A stretch of DNA of 64,000 bases from Marinobacter nitratireducens. Its GTDB lineage: Bacteria; Pseudomonadota; Gammaproteobacteria; Pseudomonadales; Oleiphilaceae. The stretch is taken from NCBI RefSeq assembly GCF_000708045.1, contig NZ_ANIE01000006.1:62001-126000 (forward strand), given 5' to 3'. Position 1 is the first letter of the stretch. Each line of letters starts with the position of its first letter. The position numbers and the translations under genes were made by a program. Below are positions 1 to 7,902 of the stretch, piece after piece. The notes beneath the pieces are model-generated. The model worked only from the letters and a program-made list of their open reading frames with translations. It had not been told where the DNA came from and made no database searches.

Positions 1-1379
1 TGCTGATGCGCCCGCTGCAACTGCTGCAACTGGGCCAGGCATCCGCCAGCGCCCTCGGAGCACGGGTGGCACTGGTTCGCATCATTGCCCTGTTCCTGGT
101 GGTACTGATGAGTGCCACTGTGGTCAGCCGGGTTGGTGTCGTCGCCTTTGTCGGCCTGGCCGCGCCGGTTCTCGCCCGACTGCTTGGCGCCCGAACGCTC
201 GCCCAGAAACTGATCTGGAGTTCGTTACTTGGGAGCGGGCTGCTATTGCTCGCCGACACGCTGGCCCAATGGGCATCCACCTGGGGCAACGGCTCTCTGG
301 TGCCCACCGGCACCACCACAGCGCTCATTGGTGGTCCAATCATTCTTCTGGCCCTTCACAGCGTCCGGAACACCCATCATATGCCGGGGCAGGACTCCAG
401 CCCGGCCGGATTTGTGCCGGTTCGCCGCTCTACGTTGATTGCCGCCTCCGTCATCGGGGCGCTGTTGTTGGCGATATTTATCCTGTCTATGAGCTGGTCA
501 CCCGGTTTGACCCAGTGGAACTGGACACCGGTTTCCGAGTGGGGCGAAGCCTGGGTCTGGCGCGGCCCGCGGCTCCTGGCCGCTATTCTGGCAGGGGTAG
601 CCCTGGGGTTGGCCGGCACCCTGATTCAGCGAATGACCAGCAACGCCATGGCCAGCCCGGAAATTCTGGGCATCAGTGGTGGCGCGGCTCTGGTCATGGT
701 CGTTCTCATCCTTACCGGAACGGAACTCGGGCGTGCAGGGCAACTGACAGCTGCCACCGTCGGCGCTACCGGGGCATTGGGGTTGCTGATTCTTCTCGCC
801 CGCAAACACCGCTTCGCCGGCAACCAACTGTTGCTTGGTGGACTTGCGCTTTATGTCTTCATGGACGCTGGACTGCGCCTGGTGATGGCCTCTGGCGGCT
901 CGGTAGCAACACGCCTGCTCAACTGGATGTATGGCTCAACCTGGCTGGTATCCGAGCACGAGGCGATCGCTTTGCTTGCACTGATTCTGGCGCTCTGTGC
1001 AGGACTATTCCTGGTGGTTCGACCGCTGACCATTCTGCCCATGGGCGACACGACCGCTTCTTCGCTGGGGCTCTCGGTAGGTCGGTCCCGCCTGATTCTT
1101 CTGATGCTCGCCGCCCTGCTGACAGCGGCGGCCACCATTGTGATAGGCCCATTGAGTTTTGTCGGACTTATCGCGCCTCACCTTGCGCGAGTTCTCGGCC
1201 AGCAAACGGTCGGCCGGCAGTTGGTTGTCGCAGCATTGGCGGGCGGTTTGCTCCTGGCCATCGCGGATTACCTGTCCCGCACCGTAATCTTTCCCAACCA
1301 GTTACCTGCCGGCCTCCTGGCAGCGTTGGTGGGTGGAATCTACTTCCTGTGGGGGTTGAGCCGACATGGCCGCAGCTGA
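1..1379 (+). CDS. fhuB: FecCD-family ferric-siderophore ABC permease, FhuB-like, 5' end outside the window
   Basis: This is an inner-membrane permease for uptake of iron(III)-hydroxamate across the cytoplasmic membrane, working with an FhuC-type ATPase and a binding protein. The reading frame is open to the window edge, so the gene starts upstream. The visible part holds many hydrophobic helices and two copies of the FecCD ATPase-contact motif: GLAAPVLARLLG near visible residue 50 and GLIAPHLARVLG near 385. Two copies show a fused double permease like FhuB (about 660 residues in E. coli) rather than a single FecD-type subunit. The first copy has Ala-Pro-Val where Ala-Pro-His is usual. The 3' end overlaps the FhuF-like gene by 14 bases, so they are translationally close. 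FhuB is the best fit; another fused siderophore permease is possible. Confidence 0.85.
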   Translation, partial: LMRPLQLLQLGQASASALGARVALVRIIALFLVVLMSATVVSRVGVVAFVGLAAPVLARLLGARTLAQKLIWSSLLGSGLLLLADTLAQWASTWGNGSLVPTGTTTALIGGPIILLALHSVRNTHHMPGQDSSPAGFVPVRRSTLIAASVIGALLLAIFILSMSWSPGLTQWNWTPVSEWGEAWVWRGPRLLAAILAGVALGLAGTLIQRMTSNAMASPEILGISGGAALVMVVLILTGTELGRAGQLTAATVGATGALGLLILLARKHRFAGNQLLLGGLALYVFMDAGLRLVMASGGSVATRLLNWMYGSTWLVSEHEAIALLALILALCAGLFLVVRPLTILPMGDTTASSLGLSVGRSRLILLMLAALLTAAATIVIGPLSFVGLIAPHLARVLGQQTVGRQLVVAALAGGLLLAIADYLSRTVIFPNQLPAGLLAALVGGIYFLWGLSRHGRS

Positions 1380-2190
1380 AACCCAAACTGAGTCAGCGCC
1401 TCGCTGCTGGCCGGAACGGTATCGCCAGCTGTTATCAGCGTCGCAGCTCGATGCCAACGAGGTTCTCGGCCAGGCGCTCCGAGCTCCCAATCTTGAGCGC
1501 CCCGCCCTGCTGAGTCTGCGCCAATGCCTGGAGCAGCCCGATCTCCTCAAGCGCCAACTGCTGGCAGACTACCCGGAAATGTCGGAGCCTCAGCAATTGC
1601 GGGCCGCGCTTTCTGTAGCTCACCAGGATCTGTCACTGTCAGTGATTGCGCCGCTGATTATTACCCTGTTTCTGCGGGGCGAGGCCGGCGTGCCAGACCC
1701 AGGGCGCATTTTTCTGGCCCCAGCGAACGAAGGGTCATCAGTGTCACGGTGGTTCCAGGCGGGACAGGGGGAAGCGGTTGGAGTCGAGCCATTCATTACT
1801 CACCTGTCGACCGCCATGAACGACTGGTATCCGACCTTCCGGAAATCCCTGGGCGTGAGCCCGGGCGCGTATTGGAGCAGTGTCGGGCTGGCTCTCGGGG
1901 CGCCCTTCTCTGCCGTCTGGAATCTGGCTGTGCCGCGCGATATCTGCACGCTCGCCGGGGAATGGCTTGAACAGTTTTGGTGCGACGCCAATCGCTATAT
2001 CGACTGGATTCCGGCTGAGTTTGGTGATCAGGCTTGCGCGTTACCTCAGCGAAAGGGGTGCTGTCTGAAGTACTTGCTGCCTGGGAACGGCTATTGCGGA
2101 ACCTGTGGTATCCATCGCAAGCAACGACTGTCCGCCCTCAGGCAATCACCCCATTCCCAACCACCAGGCCAGTGGCGACCACAAGAATGA
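1366..2190 (+). CDS. fhuF: FhuF-like siderophore-iron reductase
   Basis: This is probably a cytoplasmic 2Fe-2S protein that reduces ferric siderophore after import and so releases the iron. The 274-residue product carries the family's C-terminal cluster motif, Cys-Cys at 232-233, then Cys244 and Cys247 (CC-x10-CxxC). The rest is the poorly conserved FhuF domain, and the length is close to the usual 260. Its ATG lies inside the end of the permease gene, which argues for one fhu operon. About 26 residues follow the last Cys. That tail is encoded over the 3' half of the small gene on the opposite strand at 2138-2248, so the two genes overlap tail to tail. The operon promoter is outside the window. 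Confidence 0.85.
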   Translation: MAAAETQTESAPRCWPERYRQLLSASQLDANEVLGQALRAPNLERPALLSLRQCLEQPDLLKRQLLADYPEMSEPQQLRAALSVAHQDLSLSVIAPLIITLFLRGEAGVPDPGRIFLAPANEGSSVSRWFQAGQGEAVGVEPFITHLSTAMNDWYPTFRKSLGVSPGAYWSSVGLALGAPFSAVWNLAVPRDICTLAGEWLEQFWCDANRYIDWIPAEFGDQACALPQRKGCCLKYLLPGNGYCGTCGIHRKQRLSALRQSPHSQPPGQWRPQE

Positions 2191-2248
2191 AAAGACCCGC
2201 TCCAGCGGCGATTTTCAAACCTTCAATCATCTCCTTCTCTACTGACAT
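2138..2248 (-). CDS. 36-residue single-span membrane protein, probably Fur-controlled
   Basis: I do not recognise this family. The frame gives a 36-residue product starting MSVEKEMIEGLK, with one hydrophobic Gly/Val-rich helix (about 13-34) and a short charged N-terminus, so it is most likely a small inner-membrane protein. Support for a real gene: ATG preceded by AGGGAG at about 6 bases, and upstream a well-formed promoter (TTGCAA, 17 bases, TAATAT) with a Fur-box-like sequence in and around the spacer. The last 53 bases are antisense to the end of the FhuF-like gene. Position and promoter suggest an iron-starvation role, perhaps as a small partner of the uptake system. The function is inference. 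The gene is short enough to be missed by routine gene calling. Confidence 0.65.
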   Translation of the reverse strand: MSVEKEMIEGLKIAAGAGLFILVVATGLVVGNGVIA

Positions 2249-2299
2249 GTTGGTCTCCCTGCGTTCGGCTGACGATGACGAGCTTCAGTCTTTGATTCG

Positions 2300-2328
2300 A
2301 TATTAGTGATAAGAATTCTCATTTGCAA
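2300..2328 (-). promoter_or_regulatory. Sigma70-type promoter overlapped by a Fur-box-like operator
   Basis: On the minus strand, -35 TTGCAA (2323-2328) and -10 TAATAT (2300-2305) are 17 bases apart and sit about 50 bases upstream of the small-membrane-protein ATG. The 19-base stretch 2308-2326 matches the Fur consensus GATAATGATAATCATTATC at 14 of 19 positions when read on the minus strand, so bound Fur would block RNA polymerase. The site also lies 64 bases upstream of the sugar dehydrogenase start on the plus strand, so a double role is possible, but no good plus-strand promoter is seen there. Confidence 0.65.
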
Positions 2329-2389
2329 CAATTAAGCTGAACTATTTGCGGTTTGCTAACCTATACACAGGTAAACCGGAGGCTTTGCC

Positions 2390-3508
2390 ATGAAGACCCA
2401 AGCGTACACGCTCTTCACCTGCCTGATGCTTGCCACGTCTCCCCTGGCCGCAGGACAGGTATACACATCCACTGAACACCAGTTCGAGTTGACCCAAGTG
2501 GCCTCAGGCCTTGAGCATCCGTGGAGCCTGGCCTTCCTCCCCGGCGGAGACATGCTGGTGACAGAACGCGAGGGGCGACTTCGCCGGATTCGCGACGGTG
2601 TACTGGTCGCGGCCCCAATCAGCGGGGTGCCGGAATTGGTGGTTTCCGGACAGGGCGGACTGCTGGATGTGGTGTTACATCCGCAGTTTGCCGCTAATCA
2701 CACCCTCTTTCTGAGCTATGCCCACCGCTCCAGTGACGGCATGACCACGCGGGTTGCCCGGGCAACTCTTGAAGGAGACGAACTGACCGACGTAGAGGTG
2801 ATTTTCGAAGCGCTACCCCGCTCGGGTACTTCCCGTCACTTTGCCGGGCGCATGGCATTCGACCGTTCAGGGTATCTTTATATAGCGGTGGGGGACCGGG
2901 GCGATAAAGACCGGGCCCAAGATACCGGTGATGATGCCGGCGGTGTTCACAGAATCACAATCAATGGCGAAGCCGCGCCGGGAAACCCGGGTCTGGGGAA
3001 CGACGAGATCAACGACACGCTCTTTACCTGGGGCAACCGAAACATCCAGGGCATGACAGTTCATCCTGAAAGCGGCGCCATCTGGACCCATGAGCACGGT
3101 CCCAGAGGGGGTGATGAGATCAATATTGTTCGCAGTGGCACCAACTACGGCTGGCCGGAGATCACCTATGGTATCGGCTACACCGGTTTGCCGATCAGCT
3201 TTCATACCGAGAAACCGGGTATGGCGCAGCCGCTACACTATTGGGACCCCTCGATCGCGCCATCTGGCATGGCGTTCTATACCGGCGAACATTTCCCCCG
3301 GTGGCGGAGTAACCTGTTTGTAGGTGCACTCAAGATGCGAAAGCTGGTGCGGCTCGACATCCGGGATGGAAAGGTCAGGGAGGAAGAGGATATCCTGACA
3401 GAACTTGATGAGCGCATCCGGGACGTTCGGGATGGCCCGGATGGGTCTCTTTGGTTACTCACAGACTCCAGTAACGGCAAGGTATACCGCCTGGATCCGG
3501 TTCAATGA
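2390..3508 (+). CDS. PQQ-dependent aldose sugar dehydrogenase, YliI/Asd-like
   Basis: This is a periplasmic soluble quinoprotein that oxidises aldoses, of the glucose/sorbosone dehydrogenase beta-propeller family. The 372-residue product begins with a signal peptide (about residues 1-22, hydrophobic core then an Ala-rich cleavage region). Family features follow: HPWSLAFLPGG near 45, a Gly/Asp-rich calcium or PQQ region around 160-180, and HGPRGGDE near 235. Its length matches E. coli YliI (371). The ATG has GGAGG upstream. It stands alone; the 3' end overlaps the convergent GFA-family gene by 7 bases. The Fur-box region lies upstream, but a link to iron is not shown. Substrate cannot be read from the sequence. 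Confidence 0.85.
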   Translation: MKTQAYTLFTCLMLATSPLAAGQVYTSTEHQFELTQVASGLEHPWSLAFLPGGDMLVTEREGRLRRIRDGVLVAAPISGVPELVVSGQGGLLDVVLHPQFAANHTLFLSYAHRSSDGMTTRVARATLEGDELTDVEVIFEALPRSGTSRHFAGRMAFDRSGYLYIAVGDRGDKDRAQDTGDDAGGVHRITINGEAAPGNPGLGNDEINDTLFTWGNRNIQGMTVHPESGAIWTHEHGPRGGDEINIVRSGTNYGWPEITYGIGYTGLPISFHTEKPGMAQPLHYWDPSIAPSGMAFYTGEHFPRWRSNLFVGALKMRKLVRLDIRDGKVREEEDILTELDERIRDVRDGPDGSLWLLTDSSNGKVYRLDPVQ

Positions 3509-3915
3509 GGATCGTTTGTCCGCTCGGTTTTCTCAAACTGCGGGAGATCATCGGTGATTTCAAACCAGTCTGACTTCGAGCCAACGTACACATGCTGGGC
3601 GGCTCCGCGACCAAGGGGCTCGTTGATCGCTCCGACACGAAGCCGGATGATGCCGGGGATGGCATCAACGCGACTGTAGAGTTGGCTGCCACAGCGGCTG
3701 CAGAATGCCCGATACTTGCCCGGCCGTGATTCGAACTCTGTGATCCGCTCTTCACCGGACACAACCCGGAAGCGTACTTTCTGAACCGGAGCGCTGGCTG
3801 AAAACGCGCTGCCATGGGCGCGTCGGCACTGGCTGCAATGGCACAGTGAAACCGGCCCCAATGGGCCATCGTATTTGAACGTGACATCGCCACACAGGCA
3901 TTGGCCGGTAAACAT
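3502..3915 (-). CDS. GFA/CENP-V-family zinc protein
   Basis: A small cytosolic protein of the family named after glutathione-dependent formaldehyde-activating enzyme. Most members have no proven activity. The 137-residue product has the full zinc-ligand set: Cys6 and Cys8, the CHCSQC cluster at 25-30, and Cys72/Cys75 in CSRC. The frame is open further upstream, but I chose the ATG at 3915 because it has GAGAGA about 8 bases before it, and homologues start just before the GxCxCG motif. The gene is convergent with the sugar dehydrogenase and overlaps its last 7 bases. Whether it handles formaldehyde or S-glutathionyl adducts cannot be decided here. Confidence 0.85.
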   Translation of the reverse strand: MFTGQCLCGDVTFKYDGPLGPVSLCHCSQCRRAHGSAFSASAPVQKVRFRVVSGEERITEFESRPGKYRAFCSRCGSQLYSRVDAIPGIIRLRVGAINEPLGRGAAQHVYVGSKSDWFEITDDLPQFEKTERTNDPH

Positions 3916-4055
3916 AACGTCGTCTCTCAGGATGGTCGTCTGGCGCAGATGATACCGACCAGTCCATTGAAGAACCAGACCGGGAGCACCATTTACCAAG
4001 TACCCCTTAAATGAGGGCCCGTTCAATGAGTACCCCGTTGCAACAGGAGGACAGT

Positions 4056-4865
4056 ATGTCGTTCAGCACACTTCCAGGGATTGGCATGGGAACATTCAGG
4101 CTCAAAGGAAACACGGCGCGCGAGGCAGTGAAAAGCGCGTTGTCCCTCGGCTACCGCCATATCGATACGGCGCAGATGTACGACAACGAAGCCGAGGTCG
4201 GAGACGGAATAACCTCAAGCGGCATTCCCCGCCGGGAGATCTTCATTACCACCAAAATCTGGTACGACCAACTGCATGCCAGCGACCTGATCAACAGCCT
4301 GCATGGCAGCCTGGATCGCCTGAAAACCGACCATGTGGATCTGGCACTGATTCACTGGCCCTCCCCCGGCGACGAAGTGCCCATGGAGGAATACCTAGGC
4401 GCACTGCGGGATGCCCAACGTGAAGGACTGACCGATCACATCGGCATCTCCAATTTCAACTGTGCCCAGATGGACAAAGCAGTCGAGATTCTGGGGGACG
4501 CGCCACTGCTCACCAATCAGGTGGAAGTACACCCATTCCTGGCCAATAAAAAAGTGGTGCAACACGCCCAGAGCTTGGGCATCACCGTAACCGGTTACAT
4601 GCCGCTGGCTGTAGGCAAGGTCATGGAGGACGAGACGCTGCTGCATATCGCCCAGGACAGGAACGTGTCGCCAGCTCAAGTGGCCATCGCCTGGGTTGCT
4701 TCCCGGGGCGTCGTCCCCATTCCGTCATCGACCAGGCCGGCCCACCTTAAAGCCAACCTGGATGCGCTGAATATTGAGCTGACGGACGACGAGATTCGCG
4801 CCATTGACGCCCTGGACCGAGGCGAGCGAATCGCCAATCCGGGATTCGCCCCGGATTGGGACTGA
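4056..4865 (+). CDS. dkgB: Aldo-keto reductase, DkgB-like
   Basis: This is an NADPH-dependent cytosolic reductase of carbonyl compounds. E. coli DkgB reduces 2,5-diketo-D-gluconate and methylglyoxal. The 269-residue product has the complete catalytic tetrad Asp37, Tyr42, Lys67 and His100, within IDTAQMYDNEAEVG, TTKIW and ALIHWP. The C-terminal VPIPSST segment fits the cofactor phosphate site. An in-frame start lies 45 bases upstream, but the ATG at 4056 has an ideal CAGGAGG ribosome site and matches the DkgB N-terminus. The gene is divergent from the GFA-family gene, and the two share a 140-base gap. Family certain, exact substrate uncertain. Confidence 0.8.
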   Translation: MSFSTLPGIGMGTFRLKGNTAREAVKSALSLGYRHIDTAQMYDNEAEVGDGITSSGIPRREIFITTKIWYDQLHASDLINSLHGSLDRLKTDHVDLALIHWPSPGDEVPMEEYLGALRDAQREGLTDHIGISNFNCAQMDKAVEILGDAPLLTNQVEVHPFLANKKVVQHAQSLGITVTGYMPLAVGKVMEDETLLHIAQDRNVSPAQVAIAWVASRGVVPIPSSTRPAHLKANLDALNIELTDDEIRAIDALDRGERIANPGFAPDWD

Positions 4866-4872
4866 GAGGGAC

Positions 4873-5643
4873 TCAACCGCCGTAGGTGGCGTCCAGGTAC
4901 TTCAGGATGCGGGATGACTCAAACAGGGCTTCGCCTGTGTTGGGGTCTTCCAGGTATGGGACCTGTACTCTGCCGTGCTGCTGGAAGAATGCGTCCCGCT
5001 TGCCTCCGGGCTGGGGCTGGTAGGCCCCTGGCTTGATGCGTTGTCTGGCAGGACCGATTTCAGTCCAGTGCTCTTTGCCGATGTTGTGGAGTGTGTAGGG
5101 TATTTCCATTTCGCAGAGCTTCTCCCGGACCAGGCGGGAGAACGGGCTACCTTCAAAGCTCCACAAATGCAGCGCTTGTTCAGGGCGTTTCCCCGGTGAC
5201 GCATGCATCCCTCGCAGCTCACTGACACCCGAGCCCACGGAGCTCAACGCAGGCTGCCAGGGCTTTGACTGGTAAAGCTTCGGGACCGGGCGCTTGCCAT
5301 ACTCCCGGAACAGATACTCAACAATATCGGCGGACTCATAGAGCACCTTGCCGGTATTCTCATCCACCAGCAGCGGGAACATCTGCTTGCCGCCAATGGC
5401 CTCGGCCTCCGGACGATAGAGCTTTCCACCTTTCGGGCACGGACGAATATCCACATCCAGATGAAGCGACGTCAGCGCCTCACGAACGCGACGACAGTAG
5501 GGGCACGCTTCCATGTCATAGAGAACAAGCGGCTTCTCAGGCTGTTCGGCGGCCTTAACCACCAGACATCCCCTCCAGGCCGTGAAAGACGATGTGGCGA
5601 CGGATTCGAGCACATTCACATTGTGCCTGATCGCTTTGAGCAT
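4873..5643 (-). CDS. Tandem glutathione S-transferase N-terminal-domain protein
   Basis: The 256-residue product carries two thioredoxin-fold GST-N modules in one chain. The first (about 38-120) has a glutaredoxin-like CPYC at 47-50 and ends FPLLVDENTG...LYESADIVEYL. The second (about 152-255) opens WSFEGSPFSRLVREKL, without the Cys pair, and ends VPYLEDPNTGEALFESSRILKYL. Neither is followed by the helical GST-C domain. A redox or glutathione-binding role is likely; the substrate is unknown. The ATG at 5643 is preceded by AAGGA and is preferred to an in-frame start 33 bases upstream. It is convergent with dkgB, 7 bases apart. Confidence 0.75.
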   Translation of the reverse strand: MLKAIRHNVNVLESVATSSFTAWRGCLVVKAAEQPEKPLVLYDMEACPYCRRVREALTSLHLDVDIRPCPKGGKLYRPEAEAIGGKQMFPLLVDENTGKVLYESADIVEYLFREYGKRPVPKLYQSKPWQPALSSVGSGVSELRGMHASPGKRPEQALHLWSFEGSPFSRLVREKLCEMEIPYTLHNIGKEHWTEIGPARQRIKPGAYQPQPGGKRDAFFQQHGRVQVPYLEDPNTGEALFESSRILKYLDATYGG

Positions 5644-5863
5644 AGTGGTTCCTTGTTTCTGGGTCTTTGACTGCATTATCCGCTTTTCACCGCTGCTTCA
5701 ATTGGCCCAGGTGGCAAACCCGAATATTTGGCCCGGCTAACTCCATGATTCCAAAGGGCACTTACACGTCGTCACAAAACTTCAATAGAAACAATGACAC
5801 TACTGGCATTTTTTAACGTCATGTAGAGCTTTTCTGCATAGTACAACGAGCGAAGATGGGCTA

Positions 5864-5888
5864 TTGTTGAAGAATAAAGATTCAACAA
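5864..5888. promoter_or_regulatory. Perfect 8-base dyad in the dacB leader
   Basis: TTGTTGAA, nine bases, TTCAACAA: an exact inverted repeat ending 24 bases before the dacB ATG. It could be an operator or an RNA hairpin next to the ribosome site. There is no T-run after it, so it is unlikely to be a terminator. I do not recognise a regulator that binds it. Confidence 0.4.
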
Positions 5889-5912
5889 ACGGCCCTGGCG
5901 GGGATATTGGGT

Positions 5913-7475
5913 ATGGGACGCGCAAACACATCAAGCAAGACGGGTATCCCCGTTTACCGCTCCATCCTTGCTGGACTCGCCGCAGCAGCCCTTTGCGCAG
6001 GCCCCGTGGCATTCGCCGAGGAATCTGCAGATAAAAGCTTCCGCTCTTCTTCCCGGGTTTGGAGTGCCGACATGCGCGATTACGCCGAGCAGGCGCTGCA
6101 TAACGAGCAGGCGCTGAGCATGGCTGCAATCCCGCTCAACGGCCCCGGTATTGAACAGTTCATCAATGCCGACCAGTTGATGAGCCCCGGCTCCATTATG
6201 AAGCTGGTTACCACCTACGCGGCGCTTGAAATTCTGGGCCCCACCCATCGCTGGGACACCGATTTTTTAACCGACGGAGACATGGTGGGGGATACCCTGA
6301 AGGGCAATCTCTATGTCCGGTTTGGAGGCGACCCAAAGCTGACGATTGAGCGTCTATGGAGCACACTTCGCGAACTCCGGGGCATGGGCATTACATCCAT
6401 TGATGGCGAACTGGTACTGGATGGCAGCTATTTCCGCGCCGATGAAGGCTTTCCGTCTTTTGAGGACAACGGGGACGACCCACATAGACCCTTCCTGGTG
6501 GAGCCGTCAGCGTATCTGACCAACCTCAACCTGCTGCATTTTCAGGTTCGCGCCGACGAGCGTGGCACCCAGGCCTGGACGACCCCCAACCTGCCGGACG
6601 TTGTGATCGACAATCGGGTAACAGCAACGGCCGAAGGCCCCTGCCCGAGCCGGCGCCGTTTTGAATGGGATCCGATCTTCCATGACGACCACCGGGTCAC
6701 GGTCCGGGTAACCGGTGAGCTTCCCAAAGGGTGCAGGACCACGCGCTATATGTCCCTGCTGCCCCATGAGCAATACTCGGCCTCCCTGATTCGCTCCGTA
6801 CTTGCTGAAACCGGAGTAACCGTCTCCGGCGGAAATGCCACCGGTGCAACACCCGAAGATGCCCGTCTTGTGTTGAAAACCACGTCCCCGGACCTGGTCA
6901 CCATGGTCCGGGATATCAACAAGTGGAGCAGCAACGTGATGGCCCGCCAGATGTTGCTGACCATCGGCGCCGAAAACCGAAAAGATGACGAGAACGATGA
7001 CCGGGTGGCCGGCATCCGGGTGATTTATGACTGGCTTGAGGACAAGGGCATCAACACCGCGGGCATGGTGATTGATAATGGCGCGGGCCTGTCACGCCAC
7101 GGCCGCTTTACCGCCCGCCAGGGCGCCGAGCTGCTGCAACACGCATGGAATAGTCCCTTTGCCGCTGACCTCATGGCCTCAATGCCGATCATTGCGATGG
7201 ACGGCACCATGGCTCGCAGACTCAGAAACACAGGCATGGATGGCAGCGGCCGGATCAAGACTGGATACCTTGAAAACGTGCGTTCCATCGCAGGCTTTAC
7301 CCGGGACGAACACAACACCACCTGGGCAGTTGTCGGCATGGTCAACAATGACCCTGCCTGGAATGGCCAGGCCGTGCTCGACCGCGTGCTTTATTCACTG
7401 CATTTCAAACCACCGACCGGAACGGCCATTTCCAGGGCACCATCAAGCCCATCAAAGACCACTTCGATCCAGTGA
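5913..7475 (+). CDS. dacB: D-alanyl-D-alanine carboxypeptidase/endopeptidase, PBP4
   Basis: This is a periplasmic low-molecular-weight penicillin-binding protein (class C) that trims pentapeptides and cleaves cross-links during peptidoglycan remodelling. The 520-residue product starts with a signal peptide ending near AGPVAFAEE. It has all three catalytic motifs: Ser94-Ile-Met-Lys97, Ser339-Ser-Asn341 and Lys449-Thr-Gly. The wide spacing between the first two reflects the inserted PBP4 domains. It is slightly longer than E. coli PBP4 (477). ATG at 5913 is preferred to a TTG two codons earlier because GGGG lies about 10 bases before it. The 3' end converges on the small DUF2798 gene. A perfect dyad lies just upstream. 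Confidence 0.92.
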   Translation: MGRANTSSKTGIPVYRSILAGLAAAALCAGPVAFAEESADKSFRSSSRVWSADMRDYAEQALHNEQALSMAAIPLNGPGIEQFINADQLMSPGSIMKLVTTYAALEILGPTHRWDTDFLTDGDMVGDTLKGNLYVRFGGDPKLTIERLWSTLRELRGMGITSIDGELVLDGSYFRADEGFPSFEDNGDDPHRPFLVEPSAYLTNLNLLHFQVRADERGTQAWTTPNLPDVVIDNRVTATAEGPCPSRRRFEWDPIFHDDHRVTVRVTGELPKGCRTTRYMSLLPHEQYSASLIRSVLAETGVTVSGGNATGATPEDARLVLKTTSPDLVTMVRDINKWSSNVMARQMLLTIGAENRKDDENDDRVAGIRVIYDWLEDKGINTAGMVIDNGAGLSRHGRFTARQGAELLQHAWNSPFAADLMASMPIIAMDGTMARRLRNTGMDGSGRIKTGYLENVRSIAGFTRDEHNTTWAVVGMVNNDPAWNGQAVLDRVLYSLHFKPPTGTAISRAPSSPSKTTSIQ

Positions 7476-7510
7476 CAAGTTCCCGTTCCACGACGCGGTC
7501 GCCCGAGCCA

Positions 7511-7759
7511 TTATTTTTCCGGCGATAGTTTCCGTAACGTCGCTTCGGTCATCCTGACCGCCAGCGGAGCAATCACGGTCACCAGCGGAAATGCGACAAC
7601 CCAGGCGACCAGCCACGCCGCCAACCACCGCCAGAAAAAATCCCCTTCGAGACCGGTATTGATCATGGTGATCACACCGGACATCAGGAGCGACATCATA
7701 CCGGACATGTAAAAGCCAAAAACAAACTGTCGAAGGCGAGCTGGCTTGATTCCTGGCAT
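7511..7759 (-). CDS. DUF2798 small inner-membrane protein
   Basis: The 82-residue product has two transmembrane helices (about 10-32 and 40-66) and matches the DUF2798 pattern: a short basic N-terminus (KPARLRQFVFGFYMS), a Ser/Met-rich first helix, then FFWRWLAAWLVAW and a proline-containing second helix. The function of the family is unknown. The frame is open upstream, but the ATG at 7759 has GGGAG 6 bases before it and gives the normal family length. It converges with dacB and is divergent from the DUF6279 lipoprotein gene. Confidence 0.75.
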   Translation of the reverse strand: MPGIKPARLRQFVFGFYMSGMMSLLMSGVITMINTGLEGDFFWRWLAAWLVAWVVAFPLVTVIAPLAVRMTEATLRKLSPEK

Positions 7760-7902
7760 AGAGACTCCCGAAGTTGCAGGTTTCCGGTTCACAACCACAT
7801 CCGGCAGCAGCAATGTGTCGTAAACTGTCGTTAGAGCAGTTGCGCATGATAATAAGCTTGCGATGTTTTTGCGACTCTCCTTTCCGACGATACGAGGCAA
7901 CC

